Below, piece after piece: positions 55,004-64,000 of a DNA stretch of 64,000 nucleotides; the stretch's first letter is position 1; each line of letters starts with the position of its first letter. Made by a program: the position numbers and the translations under genes. The DNA is from Granulosicoccaceae sp. 1_MG-2023. Lineage in GTDB: Bacteria > Pseudomonadota > Gammaproteobacteria > Granulosicoccales > Granulosicoccaceae. The stretch lies in assembly GCA_030546905.1 (NCBI GenBank), contig JAUOPI010000007.1:62001-126000 (forward strand), read 5' to 3'. The notes beneath the pieces are model-generated. The model ran no database searches and had not been told where the DNA came from. It saw nothing but the letters and a program-made list of their open reading frames with translations.

Positions 55004-56896
55004 ATGATTTCACCAAGTACAGAGAAAACAGCGGGCAATCCGCTACTGACAGCTTTGTCCGGCGGGACAAACCCGGCTGATGCTGAAGGCGCGGGCGGTT
55101 TTAGCGTTCTGTTTGGCGGGATTGCACAACTGACGGACGAGAGTGGCGGATCTTCGCTTGAGGTTTCTGACCAGAAACTCATGGAGATCGTGCCCCTGGC
55201 CGCAGAGCCTGAGGACGCCGATGCGACGCTGAGCGGGGCCATGGCTGAGACCTTGCCGGCCGCTTCGCCGGGTGCCGTGCTTGTGCCTTTGCACACGCCG
55301 GCCGAAACGACCGCTGTGCCGACCGTGACCCTGACCGCGCAGACTGCTCCCGCGGCGCAGGCGGATGCCATGGCTGACGCGCAGACCGCTTCCGCGGCGC
55401 AGCCGGATGACATGGCTGACGCGCAGACCGCAGCGCTGGCGCAAATCCCCACGCAAATCAGCGAACAGCCGCTTTCAGTTCAGAACACTCAACCTACGCC
55501 GGTGCCTTTGCGGCGCTTGTCTGAAATCCGCCAGGAAGTCGATGGCGGACGCGTTGTGCTGCGCCCGCGTGTCAGTGACAGCGCAGAGTCCGGCATGACT
55601 GGCGCGGTCAGTACTACAGAGGCGAAGCCCGGCGTGGACGGCGAGTCTGCCGTGCCGGTACAAGCAAGCGAAATGGCCTGGCGTGGAAATGACTTGAACA
55701 TCGCCGCTGACACAGCTGATACAAGCGTGGCGGCCTCCACCACGCCGGTGATGCAGTCGTCCGCCGCTGTACTAAGCGCGGCCATGGAGACAACGGCGGC
55801 AGCCTCGGTGACGCCGGCGTCTGTGGCCGGTGCAAGCGAGACAGTGAGCTCATCGGTATTGCCATCGCAAAGCCCGCTGCCATCAGCGATGGCACCGCTG
55901 ACGGCATCGCGTTTGTCGGCCGTTCGCTTATCAGAAACACCCGCTATCACCGACCCCGCCGCACAGGTGCTGTCTGTTGAGACGGGACTGCAAAGCGGCA
56001 ACAGCACTGACGGCGGTGACGACAACTCCGCGCTGTTCAGCCTGACGCAGCGTAGTGCCGAAGCGGCCGCCACGCAGTCGCTGCCGGCCGCGACAGTGAC
56101 AGCCCGGGCAACGCAGGAGGGCGTGTCAGATGCGGCACCGGATGCTGAGGCGCTGTTGAGTGCCCAGGCGCCTGAAGAGGCTGAGGCACAAGCGCAGGCA
56201 CAATCCGGCGATGAGCAGGAAAATCAGACCAGACAAGCACAGCAAGCGGCTGCCGATAGCCGCTTGGCACGCAGTACAGCGGTGCCTGCACAAGCATTCC
56301 AGAGCGTCGCAGCTGAAACCGCCGGTCTGGTCAATGCCGCGCACTTCAGCGCACCGCGCAGCGAGGCCGCAGTCACTAGCGTGGACCCGTCGCTGCTGAT
56401 GCCGGGTGAGAGCCAGTCAGGCAGTGCGGCGCGTGAAAGCGGCGCGTCCATGCCGGCGGCCACACTCTCGTTGCGTGACAGTGGCTGGGATAAAGGTCTC
56501 GGGGCCAACGTTGCATTTATGCTGCGCGAAGACATCAAATCGGCCAGTATCCGCGTCAATCCTGAAGAACTGGGTGCGCTGGATATACAACTCGAAGCAG
56601 ACCAGGACCGTCTGCAGGTTTCCATCAGCGCCGCGCATGCCGTCACCCGTGACACACTTGAGGCGGCGTTGCCGCGTCTGCGTGAACAGTTTGCGTCGCT
56701 GGGCTTTGAGCGCGTTGAGGTCAGCGTGCAGGAGCAAAACCAGAATGACAACAGCGGCAGCCTGCTGGCCGGCGATCAGGAAGGTGGCGGCGACAGCCCC
56801 GCAGCGAACGGCAAGCAGAATGCCTACAGTGCTGACCAGGGTGAGGTGAGCGTGCGTATGACGCGGGCCGACAGCCTGCTCGATACCTATGCCTGA
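55004..56896 (+). CDS. fliK: Flagellar hook-length control protein FliK
   Basis: About 630 residues from the ATG at 55004; in-frame GTG codons at 54920, 54980 and 54992 are alternatives. A long, Ala/Thr/Ser-rich low-complexity region (the molecular ruler) is followed by the conserved C-terminal Flg_hook domain (NPEELGALDIQLEADQDRLQVSISAAHAVTRDTLEAALPRLRE). A 42-base tandem repeat lies in the N-terminal half. FliK stops hook growth and switches export specificity. Confidence 0.88.
   Translation: MISPSTEKTAGNPLLTALSGGTNPADAEGAGGFSVLFGGIAQLTDESGGSSLEVSDQKLMEIVPLAAEPEDADATLSGAMAETLPAASPGAVLVPLHTPAETTAVPTVTLTAQTAPAAQADAMADAQTASAAQPDDMADAQTAALAQIPTQISEQPLSVQNTQPTPVPLRRLSEIRQEVDGGRVVLRPRVSDSAESGMTGAVSTTEAKPGVDGESAVPVQASEMAWRGNDLNIAADTADTSVAASTTPVMQSSAAVLSAAMETTAAASVTPASVAGASETVSSSVLPSQSPLPSAMAPLTASRLSAVRLSETPAITDPAAQVLSVETGLQSGNSTDGGDDNSALFSLTQRSAEAAATQSLPAATVTARATQEGVSDAAPDAEALLSAQAPEEAEAQAQAQSGDEQENQTRQAQQAAADSRLARSTAVPAQAFQSVAAETAGLVNAAHFSAPRSEAAVTSVDPSLLMPGESQSGSAARESGASMPAATLSLRDSGWDKGLGANVAFMLREDIKSASIRVNPEELGALDIQLEADQDRLQVSISAAHAVTRDTLEAALPRLREQFASLGFERVEVSVQEQNQNDNSGSLLAGDQEGGGDSPAANGKQNAYSADQGEVSVRMTRADSLLDTYA
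55337..55444 (+). repeat. 42-base tandem repeat in fliK
   Basis: Two full copies and a partial copy of a 42-base unit (starts near 55337, 55379 and 55421) encode a 14-residue repeat of the form QT-A-AAQ-D-MADA. The copies differ at a few bases. Copy number change would alter ruler length in frame. Confidence 0.75.
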
Positions 56897-56947
56897 GGCT
56901 TGGCATCAATAATATGCTGACGTCGTTTTTTTGTCAGTTTGTCGGGC

Positions 56948-56963
56948 TGGATCCGCGCTTGCA
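56948..56963 (+). promoter_or_regulatory. Possible sigma-54 promoter of the fliL operon
   Basis: TGGATCCGCGCTTGCA has GG-N10-GC spacing, a consensus TTGCA -12 box and a TGG -24 box; the bases after TGG differ from consensus. It lies ~145 bases upstream of fliL. The 209-base fliK-fliL gap holds no gene. Confidence 0.5.
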
Positions 56964-57105
56964 TCAGGCCCGGCAGCGGGTGTTTTCCTGCCGGGCCTGT
57001 GGCACAGATACTGAATAATACATTCAGCCAGGCCAGCTGACGTAGCAGCGGCGCATCATAGTCGACAATGGATTCGTAGCGACTTTTTGAACAGGGAAGA
57101 AGTTC

Positions 57106-57558
57106 ATGAAAAAAATTATCATGCTTGCCGGTGGCGCTGTGCTGCTGGTCGGCGCATCAGTCGGCGCCACCTTATTTTTCACGGGTGGCAATGCACCTCC
57201 GCCCGAGATGGCTGCGGCTGCTGCTGAGGCCAAACCGGACATCACCTACTACTACGACATGAAACCGGAATTCATCGTGAATTTTGCCGGTAATGCAAGC
57301 TCGCACTTCTTTATGGTCGAGCTGTCGCTCTCGACCAAAGACGAAAAAACACTCGAAGTTCTGGAAACGCATGATGCGGAACTGCGCAACTCGCTGTTGA
57401 TGCTGTTGGGCAATCAGGATCATGTGCTGGTAACGACCGAGCGGGGCAAGCGCGCATTGCAGGAAGAGGTGCTGGAAACGGCTCAGACTGTGGTTGAAAA
57501 ACACTATGGTTCGCCCGCCGTTGAGGGTGCGTTTTTTACCAAGTTTGTCGTGCAGTAA
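57106..57558 (+). CDS. fliL: Flagellar basal body-associated protein FliL
   Basis: A 150-residue single-pass membrane protein near the stator. The N-terminal helix IIMLAGGAVLLVGASVGATLFF is followed by the periplasmic domain (FIVNFAGNASSHFFMVELSLSTKDEKTLE...). The RBS is GGGAAGAAG. It is the first gene of the second fli run. Confidence 0.93.
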   Translation: MKKIIMLAGGAVLLVGASVGATLFFTGGNAPPPEMAAAAAEAKPDITYYYDMKPEFIVNFAGNASSHFFMVELSLSTKDEKTLEVLETHDAELRNSLLMLLGNQDHVLVTTERGKRALQEEVLETAQTVVEKHYGSPAVEGAFFTKFVVQ

Positions 57559-57564
57559 TACACC

Positions 57565-58689
57565 ATGAGTGACACCGAAGAGCGCCCGCTCGATGAGATG
57601 AGCGGCGAAATACAGGCCGATGACATGCCAGACGCTGAACCCGGTGCGGTGCCGCATGATCAGGGTGAAGCAGGCTTGCAAAGCAATGTGCTGGCGTATG
57701 ATTTCGTTCATCCGACCCACAGGCTTAACTCACATTTGCCGGTTCTCGATGTTATCAACGAGAAGCTGGCCAAAGCCCTGACTGCAGGACTGGTCAGGCA
57801 ATTCCGTTTGCCCTTGCAGGTCGACTGCGAGGGCACCCGGTTTGAGAAGTATCAGGATTTCACGGTCTCGCTTTCGCAGGATGTGTCGATTCAGCGCATC
57901 CGTCTTGATCCGGTGCAGGGCAATTCCCTGCTGATTATCGGCGGAGATCTGATTTTTACCCTGGTTGATGCGTTTTTCGGCGGTGCGCCGGCGCCGCTTG
58001 CTGTTGAGCCGGAAGCACTGGCTGAGGATGCGCAGGCGGAGCAGGCCGAAGAAGAGCCGGCCGATGAGGCGGATGAGGAAATACAAGCGGAGGCAGTGGA
58101 TGCTGAGCCGGCGCCGGAACCGCCGCCGCGCCGCTTTACGCCGACCGAACAGCGCATTATCGACCGGGTGACAGAGAATGTATTCTCGGCGCTGGTCGAT
58201 AGCTGGAGCAGTATTCAGGCGCTGAACCCGCGGCGGGTGATGCCGCTGATCCGTTCGGAGGTGACCAGTCCGGCAAATCCCTCGGCGGTGGTGGTGTGTT
58301 CGCGCTTCCGGGTGCGCTTGCAGGGCGCAGAGGGTGATATTCACCTGATGATCCCCTATGCATCGCTGGAGCCGCTGCGGCACAAACTGTCCAATGAGGT
58401 TGAAGCGGACGCGGCCAACGACCAGGTCTGGCGACGCGCGTTTATGCGGCAGGTGCTCGGTTGCGAGGTGGACGTCAACGGTACCTTTGCTGAGACGCGC
58501 ATAACCATGCGTCAGCTGATGAACCTGAAAGTCGGCGATTTCATTCCCCTCGGCCAGGTTCAGTCCGTCGAATTTTCGTCAGAAGGTGTGCCTTTGTTCG
58601 ACGCCGCCGTAGGTGTGTCCAACGGCATGGTCTCGGCCAGCGTGACGCAGTGGCACGAACGACACAAGATCAAGAAGCAAAACGGATAG
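57565..58689 (+). CDS. fliM: Flagellar motor switch protein FliM, atypical N-terminus and acidic insert
   Basis: A 374-residue C-ring protein, longer than the usual ~325. The middle domain (NVLAYDFVHPTHRLNSHLPVLDVINEKLA...RLPLQVDCEGTRFEKYQDF) and the C-terminal SpoA domain are clear. Two departures are visible. The N-terminus (MSDTEERPLDEMSGEIQADD) does not show the LSQ(D/E)EIDALL motif to which CheY-P normally binds, and no extension is possible past the fliL stop. Residues 141-189 (DNA 57985-58131) form an Asp/Glu/Ala-rich insert just after FFGG, replacing the GGXG loop that contacts FliG. The start is 6 bases after fliL. Confidence 0.93.
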   Translation: MSDTEERPLDEMSGEIQADDMPDAEPGAVPHDQGEAGLQSNVLAYDFVHPTHRLNSHLPVLDVINEKLAKALTAGLVRQFRLPLQVDCEGTRFEKYQDFTVSLSQDVSIQRIRLDPVQGNSLLIIGGDLIFTLVDAFFGGAPAPLAVEPEALAEDAQAEQAEEEPADEADEEIQAEAVDAEPAPEPPPRRFTPTEQRIIDRVTENVFSALVDSWSSIQALNPRRVMPLIRSEVTSPANPSAVVVCSRFRVRLQGAEGDIHLMIPYASLEPLRHKLSNEVEADAANDQVWRRAFMRQVLGCEVDVNGTFAETRITMRQLMNLKVGDFIPLGQVQSVEFSSEGVPLFDAAVGVSNGMVSASVTQWHERHKIKKQNG

Positions 58690-58708
58690 CTTTTACAAGG
58701 AAGACATC

Positions 58709-59068
58709 ATGAGTGAGTCAAATACCGCCCTCGAGCAGGGTCCTGAAGCATTACAAGCCGAACCCGGCCCGGAAGAACGCGCCGAAGCGCTGGTCAAGGA
58801 GTTCAGCAATCAGAATCTGGATATGGTGATGGACATCCCCGTAACCCTGTCCATGGAGTTGGGTCGCACGCGCATCAGTATTCAGGAACTGCTTGAGCTA
58901 AACAGCGGTTCGGTTGTGGAACTGCAGCGCATGGCAGACGAACCGATGGATGTTCTGGTAAACGGCACACTCGTTGCACACGGAGAAGCAGTCGTGATTG
59001 GCGACAAGTTTGGTGTCAGGCTGACCGACGTGGTCAGTACACGAGAACGGGTCAAGAGGATTCGTTAA
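58709..59068 (+). CDS. fliN: Flagellar motor switch protein FliN
   Basis: A 119-residue SpoA-domain protein of the C-ring (VMDIPVTLSMELGRTRISIQELLELNSGSVVEL...VIGDKFGVRLTDVVSTRERVKRIR). A good AAGGAAG ribosome binding site precedes the ATG. The N-terminal ~35 residues are acidic and unstructured. Confidence 0.96.
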   Translation: MSESNTALEQGPEALQAEPGPEERAEALVKEFSNQNLDMVMDIPVTLSMELGRTRISIQELLELNSGSVVELQRMADEPMDVLVNGTLVAHGEAVVIGDKFGVRLTDVVSTRERVKRIR

Positions 59069-59086
59069 ACTAAGGACAGGGCCATA

Positions 59087-59524
59087 ATGGCAAATGTGAT
59101 CAGGGACGGGTCACTCGGTACACTGGTACTGCTGCTTCCCGTCTGTGCCGGCGCGGCGGAGACGTCCGCGTTGGCCGCTTCTTCTGCCGGGGTTTCACCC
59201 GGATACTTTATCAAGCTGCTGGCTGCGCTGGTTTTCGTCGTGGCGATTTTTTTTGCTTTCGCCTGGGTGATGAAAAAGATCAACCGGCTACCGGGTGGCG
59301 TTCAGTCGCTGAAAGTCGTTTCCGGTTTGTCGCTCGGTTCGCGCGAAAAGCTTTTGGTGGTGCAGGTCGGCGACGAACAATTGCTGATCGGCGTGGCTCC
59401 CGGCTCAGTGACGTGCTTGCATCAGCTGCAAAAACCGCTTCCCGAACAAGCTGATAATACTAACGGCAGTTTTGCACGGGTTCTTGAGCGTGCAGCGAAA
59501 AATAAATCCGGAGAGTCGTCGTGA
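59087..59524 (+). CDS. fliO: Flagellar export protein FliO
   Basis: A 145-residue protein with an N-terminal signal-like segment, one membrane helix ([21 protein letters not shown]) and a cytoplasmic domain ([36 protein letters not shown]) typical of FliO. It assists FliP assembly. The stop overlaps the fliP start (TGATG). Confidence 0.9.
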   Translation: MANVIRDGSLGTLVLLLPVCAGAAETSALAASSAGVSPGYFIKLLAALVFVVAIFFAFAWVMKKINRLPGGVQSLKVVSGLSLGSREKLLVVQVGDEQLLIGVAPGSVTCLHQLQKPLPEQADNTNGSFARVLERAAKNKSGESS

Positions 59525-60255
59525 TGCGGATTTTGCTGCTGCTGTGGATTGTTCTGCCGGGCACGGTCTCGGCCGCCGGTATCGACGCGCTGACCGTAAC
59601 CCCGAACCCGGATGGTACGGAAAGCTGGAGCCTGAGTCTGCAGGCGCTGGTGTTGATGACAGCGCTGACGCTGTTGCCGGCTTTTCTGCTGATGATGACC
59701 TCCTTCACCCGTATCGCTATCGTGCTTGGCATATTGCGTACGGCCATGGGCACGCAGCAGACCCCGTCGAATCAGATCATTATCGGCCTGTCGCTGTTTC
59801 TGACCATCTTCGTGATGCAGCCGGTCTTCACGCGCATCTATGACGAAGCCATTACCCCTTACCTGGATGATCAGATAAGCATTCAGGAAGCGCTGCAAAC
59901 GGCTTCGGAACCGCTCAGTGATTTTATGCTGCGTCAGACCCGCGAGGATGATCTGGCCCTGTTTCTGAACCTCTCCGGCACCGATGAGCTGCCCTCACAG
60001 GATGACGTCGGCTTTTTCGTCCTGATTCCGGCGTTTGTGACCAGCGAGCTGAAAACCGCATTTCAGATCGGTTTTATGCTGTTTATTCCGTTTCTGATTA
60101 TCGATCTGGTGGTGGCCAGTGTGCTGATGTCGATGGGTATGATGATGTTATCACCCCTGATTATCTCGCTGCCGTTCAAGCTGATGCTGTTTGTTCTGGT
60201 CGACGGCTGGACATTGGTGCTCGGCACTTTGGCCGGTAGTTTCTATCTCAACTGA
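59524..60255 (+). CDS. fliP: Flagellar type III export protein FliP
   Basis: A 243-residue export-gate protein starting at ATG 59524. It has a signal peptide ([15 protein letters not shown]) and four later hydrophobic segments. The conserved sequences [23 protein letters not shown] and [20 protein letters not shown] are present. Confidence 0.97.
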   Translation: MRILLLLWIVLPGTVSAAGIDALTVTPNPDGTESWSLSLQALVLMTALTLLPAFLLMMTSFTRIAIVLGILRTAMGTQQTPSNQIIIGLSLFLTIFVMQPVFTRIYDEAITPYLDDQISIQEALQTASEPLSDFMLRQTREDDLALFLNLSGTDELPSQDDVGFFVLIPAFVTSELKTAFQIGFMLFIPFLIIDLVVASVLMSMGMMMLSPLIISLPFKLMLFVLVDGWTLVLGTLAGSFYLN

Positions 60256-60265
60256 GGATGCAGGC

Positions 60266-60541
60266 ATGACCCCGGATACCGTAATTACCATCGGCCATGA
60301 TGCACTGACTGTGACGGTCATGGTCGCCGCGCCCTTGTTGCTGTCGGCACTGGCGGTGGGCCTGCTGGTCGGTATGTTTCAGGCCGCCACACAGGTCAAT
60401 GAAATGACCCTGAGTTTTATTCCCAAATTGCTGGCGCTGGTCTTTGTGCTGTTCGCTACCGGGCCGTGGATACTGACCACCATGCTCAACTATACGCGCA
60501 CCCTGATCACCGAACTGATACCCATGGCAATCGGAGCCTGA
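60266..60541 (+). CDS. fliQ: Flagellar type III export protein FliQ
   Basis: A 91-residue protein with two membrane helices (VTVMVAAPLLLSALAVGLLVG and LALVFVLFATGPWILTTML), the family's MFQAATQVNEMTLSFIPK loop and the usual length. Confidence 0.95.
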   Translation: MTPDTVITIGHDALTVTVMVAAPLLLSALAVGLLVGMFQAATQVNEMTLSFIPKLLALVFVLFATGPWILTTMLNYTRTLITELIPMAIGA

Positions 60542-60544
60542 AGC

Positions 60545-61318
60545 ATGTTCACCGTGGCCGAGATGACCGCATTTGTGGGTAGCTTCTGGTGGCCTTTTAT
60601 CCGTGTAGCGGCCTTGTTCAGCGTCCTGCCGGTGCTGGGCGGCACCCAGATTCCCATGCGTATCCGCGTGGTGGCCGCGTTTGTTATCTCTCTGGCGATG
60701 GCGCCGCTGGTCGGTGACGTGCCTGCAGTAGAGCCGCTCAGTGCAGCCGGCTTGCTGGTGACTGTCACGCAGATTCTGATCGGCGTGGTAATGGGTTTTA
60801 TCGTGCTGCTGGTCTTTAATGCATTGCTGCTCGGAGCTGAGGCCATCGCCATTACCATGGGGCTGGGCTTTGCATTAATGAGTGACCCGCAGAACGGGGT
60901 GCAGATCCCGGTCGTCGGGCAGTTCTATCAGATTCTCGCAACCTTGTTGTTTCTGGCCCTGAACGGTCACCACGCCATGTTGCAGGTGATGGCCGACAGC
61001 TTTGTGTTCCTGCCGCTTAACCAGACCTTTGATCCGGGCCTGTTGTGGGAACTGTTGCGCTTTGCTTCGATTCTGTTTGCCGGTGCGCTGAAGATTGCGT
61101 TGCCGGCGATTATCACCTTGCTGACGGTCAATCTGGTGATGGGGGTGATGACCCGTGCGTCCCCGCAGCTGAATGTGTTTTCCGTCGGTTTCCCGGTCAC
61201 CATGACCATCGGTTTTCTGGCGATTGCCGCTGCACTGCCGGTTTTCGGGCCTAATTTTGAACAAATGCTGGCCGATGCGGTTGCGCTCGCCCGTATGCTG
61301 TTTGCCGGAGGTCCGTGA
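60545..61318 (+). CDS. fliR: Flagellar type III export protein FliR
   Basis: A 257-residue protein with about six membrane helices, completing the FliPQR export gate. The conserved start FVGSFWWPFIRVAALFSVLPVLG is present. The stop overlaps the flhB start (TGATG). Confidence 0.95.
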   Translation: MFTVAEMTAFVGSFWWPFIRVAALFSVLPVLGGTQIPMRIRVVAAFVISLAMAPLVGDVPAVEPLSAAGLLVTVTQILIGVVMGFIVLLVFNALLLGAEAIAITMGLGFALMSDPQNGVQIPVVGQFYQILATLLFLALNGHHAMLQVMADSFVFLPLNQTFDPGLLWELLRFASILFAGALKIALPAIITLLTVNLVMGVMTRASPQLNVFSVGFPVTMTIGFLAIAAALPVFGPNFEQMLADAVALARMLFAGGP

Positions 61319-62454
61319 TGGCAGAGAACGACAGTGGTCAGGATAAAACAGAAGACCCCTCGGAGAAGCGTCTTCGCGACGCCCGTGAAAAAGGCCAGAT
61401 TCCGCGTTCCAGGGAACTCAATACGGTCGTGATGCTGTTTGCCTCGGTGGCGGGTTTTGCCGCCTTCGGTGGGGTGATGAGTCACGATATCAGCGCGATT
61501 ATCTCGCAAAACCTCACGCTTGACCGGCGTCAGGTCTTCGACAAGTCAGCCGTCACCGAAGCGCTTGCCGTCAATACGATGGCTGTGCTGGAGATGCTGG
61601 CGCCGTTCTTCCTGCTGATGTTTATCGCCGTGTTTATCGGCCCGCTTGTGATGGGCGGGCTGAGTTTCAGTATGAAAGCCCTGGCACCGAAGATGAGCAA
61701 ACTCAATCCGGGCGCGGGCTTCAAGCGCATGTTCGGTTTGCAGGGGCTGGTCGAGCTGATCAAGGCGCTGTTCAAATTCAGCCTGATCGGCGGTGTCGCG
61801 GTGCTGTTGCTCAGCTCCATGACCGAGCGCTTTGTCCGGCTGGGGCAGGGCGATCTGGAATCGGCTCTGGCCGAAGGCATGTGGCTGATGACGCTGGTGT
61901 TTGTGGTGCTTTGTTCAAGCCTGCTACTGATCGTGATCTTTGATGTGCCCTATCAGAAGTGGACGCACACGAAAAAACTCCGCATGACCCGTCAGGAGGT
62001 CAAGGAAGAGCACAAAGAGGCCAACGGTAACCCGCAGCTCAAATCACGTATCCGGCAGGTGCAGATGCAAATGGCCAACCGCCGCATGCTCAGCAGCGTG
62101 CCTGATGCGGACGTGGTGATTGTTAACCCGACCCACTACTCGGTGGCGTTGGCCTATGGACCCGATGGCGGCAGTGCGCCCCGGGTGCTGGCCAAAGGGG
62201 TTGACCATATGGCCCTGAAAATCCGTGAAATCGCCGCTGAACATAAGGTGCCGGTGTTTGAAGCACCGCCGCTGGCACGTGCTTTGTATTACCACACTGA
62301 CGTCGACCAGGAGATTCCTGAAGGTCTGTATCTGGCAGTGGCCCGGGTATTGGCTTATATCTTCCGGATGCGCGACGAGGCGAGAGGGACTGCGCCGCCA
62401 ATGGACAAACCGGTTGATTTGCCGGTTCCTGAGGACCTGCGGCGCGACGATTAA
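61318..62454 (+). CDS. flhB: Flagellar export switch protein FlhB
   Basis: A 378-residue protein from ATG 61318, with four membrane helices and a cytoplasmic domain that cuts itself at NPTH (residues 270-273, in VVIVNPTHYSVAL) to switch export from hook to filament. The N-terminal TEDPSEKRLRDAREKGQIPRS is canonical. Confidence 0.97.
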   Translation: MAENDSGQDKTEDPSEKRLRDAREKGQIPRSRELNTVVMLFASVAGFAAFGGVMSHDISAIISQNLTLDRRQVFDKSAVTEALAVNTMAVLEMLAPFFLLMFIAVFIGPLVMGGLSFSMKALAPKMSKLNPGAGFKRMFGLQGLVELIKALFKFSLIGGVAVLLLSSMTERFVRLGQGDLESALAEGMWLMTLVFVVLCSSLLLIVIFDVPYQKWTHTKKLRMTRQEVKEEHKEANGNPQLKSRIRQVQMQMANRRMLSSVPDADVVIVNPTHYSVALAYGPDGGSAPRVLAKGVDHMALKIREIAAEHKVPVFEAPPLARALYYHTDVDQEIPEGLYLAVARVLAYIFRMRDEARGTAPPMDKPVDLPVPEDLRRDD

Positions 62455-62480
62455 CGCATGAGTAGTAAAAACATAAAAAC

Positions 62481-64000
62481 ATGGAACGTTTAAATTCCGG
62501 CGGATTGTTCAAGGATATGACGCTCAACGGGCTCGGTGCGCCGGTGCTTGTGATCCTCATGTTGTGCATGATGATCCTGCCCATACCGACCTTTGGTCTG
62601 GATCTGCTTTTTACCTTCAATATAGTGCTGTCACTTATCGTTCTGTTGGTGACGATCTATGCCGCCAGACCGCTGGAATTCTCCTCATTCCCGACGGTAT
62701 TGCTGGTCGCAACCATGATGCGCCTGTCGCTCAATATTGCCTCTACACGGGTTGTATTGTTGGAAGGGCATACCGGTGCTGCGGCTGCCGGTGAGGTGAT
62801 TGAATCCTTCGGCGAGTTTGTGATCGGCGGTAACTATGCGGTCGGTCTGGTGGTGTTTGCCATCCTCGTGATTATCAATTTTGTGGTGGTGACCAAGGGC
62901 GCAGGGCGCGTCTCCGAGGTCAGCGCGCGCTTTATCCTGGATGCCATGCCGGGCAAACAGATGGCCATAGACGCCGATCTGAATGCCGGCATACTCGACC
63001 AGGAGCAGGCCAGTAAACGCCGTCAGGAAGTGGCTCAGGAAGCCGATTTCTACGGTTCTATGGACGGTGCCAGCAAGTTCGTCCGCGGCGACGCCATCGC
63101 CGGCCTGCTGATCCTGTTTATCAATGTGATCGGTGGTTTCGCCATCGGTGTCGGTCAGCACGGCCTGAGCGCCGGACAGGCGGCAACCAATTACACGCTG
63201 CTGACCATCGGTGACGGTCTGGTGGCACAGATTCCGTCTTTGCTGCTGTCCATGGCCACCGCTGTGATCGTCACCCGTGTCTCTAAAGAAGAGGATATGG
63301 GTGAGCAGATCGCCATGCAGATTTTCGGTGACAGCCGCGCACTCTTGATCAGTGCCAGTGTGATCGGTTTGCTGGGGCTGATTCCGGGGATGCCGAATGT
63401 GGTGTTTCTGTTGCTGGCGGCCTGTCTGTTCGGTATTGCCTATGCGATGCATCAGCGTGCGCAGCAGGACGACAAGCCCAAAGAGGTTGTGCCTGCCAAG
63501 AGCCTGACGGCCGAAGAGAAAGAGCTGAGCTGGGATGATGTGCAACCGGCCGATGTGCTGGGGCTGGAAGTCGGCTACCGTCTGATCACGCTGGTCGATG
63601 TCAAACAGGGCGGCAAACTGCCCGACCGTATCAAGGGCGTGCGCCGTAAGCTGACTGAGGAACTCGGCTTTCTGGTGCATGCCGTACATATCCGCGACAA
63701 CCTGGATCTGCCGCCTGAGAGCTACCGGATTACCCTGCTGGGTGTGCCCGAGGGTGAGGCGCAGGTGTTTCCGGACAAGGAGCTGGCGATTAACCCGGGT
63801 ACCGTGTTCGGTACATTACAGGGCAAACGCGTCAAGGACCCGGCCTATGGTATGGAAGCGGTCTGGATTGATCCGGCGCAGCGTGATCATGCCCAGACAC
63901 TCGGTTATACGGTGGTCGATGCCAGCACGGTGATCGCCACCCACCTGAGCAAGATTCTGCAGGAGAACGCCGGCGATCTGCTCGGTCACGAAGAAGTGCA
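62481..64000 (+). CDS. flhA: Flagellar export protein FlhA, 5' part (cut by window end)
   Basis: About 506 codons of a ~700-residue protein are present. The start MERLNSGGLFKDMTLNGLG is preceded by a weak ribosome binding site. The membrane part has eight hydrophobic segments and the conserved loop PLEFSSFPTVLLVATMMRLSLNIASTR, and SARFILDAMPGKQMAIDADLNAG. The cytoplasmic domain begins near residue 340 (ELSWDDVQPADVLGLEVGY). No stop codon is reached before base 64000. Confidence 0.97.
   Translation, partial: MERLNSGGLFKDMTLNGLGAPVLVILMLCMMILPIPTFGLDLLFTFNIVLSLIVLLVTIYAARPLEFSSFPTVLLVATMMRLSLNIASTRVVLLEGHTGAAAAGEVIESFGEFVIGGNYAVGLVVFAILVIINFVVVTKGAGRVSEVSARFILDAMPGKQMAIDADLNAGILDQEQASKRRQEVAQEADFYGSMDGASKFVRGDAIAGLLILFINVIGGFAIGVGQHGLSAGQAATNYTLLTIGDGLVAQIPSLLLSMATAVIVTRVSKEEDMGEQIAMQIFGDSRALLISASVIGLLGLIPGMPNVVFLLLAACLFGIAYAMHQRAQQDDKPKEVVPAKSLTAEEKELSWDDVQPADVLGLEVGYRLITLVDVKQGGKLPDRIKGVRRKLTEELGFLVHAVHIRDNLDLPPESYRITLLGVPEGEAQVFPDKELAINPGTVFGTLQGKRVKDPAYGMEAVWIDPAQRDHAQTLGYTVVDASTVIATHLSKILQENAGDLLGHEEV

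Overview
The window is a dense stretch of a gammaproteobacterial chromosome. The order lpxC, dciA, secA, argJ, mutT, zapD, coaE, then a pilDCB-pilA-pilRS block, a tRNA-Ala(GGC) next to gltX, and a FleQ-governed flagellar cluster point to a Pseudomonas/Oceanospirillales-like, probably marine or saline relative. I did not assign a genus. DNA is GC-rich in the core genes and visibly more T-rich in the 23.7-29.7 kb glycosylation block.

Layout. (1) 1-11.1 kb: end of lpxC, dciA, secA, argJ, mutT, zapD, coaE and the type IV pilus genes pilD, pilC, pilB. (2) 11.3-15.7 kb: two tandem type IVa pilins, a sigma-54 type pilA promoter with an upstream double palindrome, and pilR-pilS. (3) 15.8-23.6 kb: bamD, rluD, pgeF, clpB with a heat-shock promoter, a PP2C phosphatase and gltX. 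(4) 23.75-29.7 kb: a five-gene block (STT3-type oligosaccharyltransferase, DPM1-like glycosyltransferase, UPF0104-type membrane protein, methyltransferase, GT4-type glycosyltransferase) between gltX and tRNA-Ala. It looks like a protein N-glycosylation or similar glycan-transfer island. (5) 30-33.7 kb: a membrane protein carrying a degenerate archaemetzincin-like metal site, a tandem universal stress protein and a SulP transporter. (6) 33.9-46.5 kb: a quinoprotein alcohol oxidation region. It holds pqqE, the 23-residue PqqA peptide gene with an attenuator between the two, a NosP (FIST)/NahK (hybrid kinase) pair, a PQQ alcohol dehydrogenase with the Asp-Tyr-Asp lanthanide signature, a PqqD-family protein, a MxaJ/XoxJ-like binding protein, cytochrome c-550 PedF, a PQQ-associated ABC binding protein and beta-propeller, and the LuxR-type regulator ErbR/AgmR. 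(7) 46.6-64 kb: flgM, fleQ and fliEFGHIJK-LMNOPQR-flhB-flhA, with flhA cut by the window end.

How it fits together. The PQQ region reads as one functional unit: cofactor precursor and radical SAM maturase, periplasmic dehydrogenase, its cytochrome electron acceptor, accessory periplasmic proteins, and two regulators (NahK-type kinase and ErbR). A 9+9 inverted repeat in the pedF/ABC-binding-protein intergenic region shares a core word with the pqqA upstream region, so it is a candidate common operator. pqqB and pqqC are not in the window. The flagellar block carries sigma-54 type promoters in front of fliE and fliL, as expected under FleQ, and a sigma-28-like site in front of flgM.

Most worth follow-up: the STT3 island, the Asp-Tyr-Asp dehydrogenase with its split pqq genes and linked regulators, the Glu-to-Ala metzincin-like membrane protein, and a FliM that lacks the usual CheY-binding N-terminus and carries an acidic insert in its FliG-contact loop.
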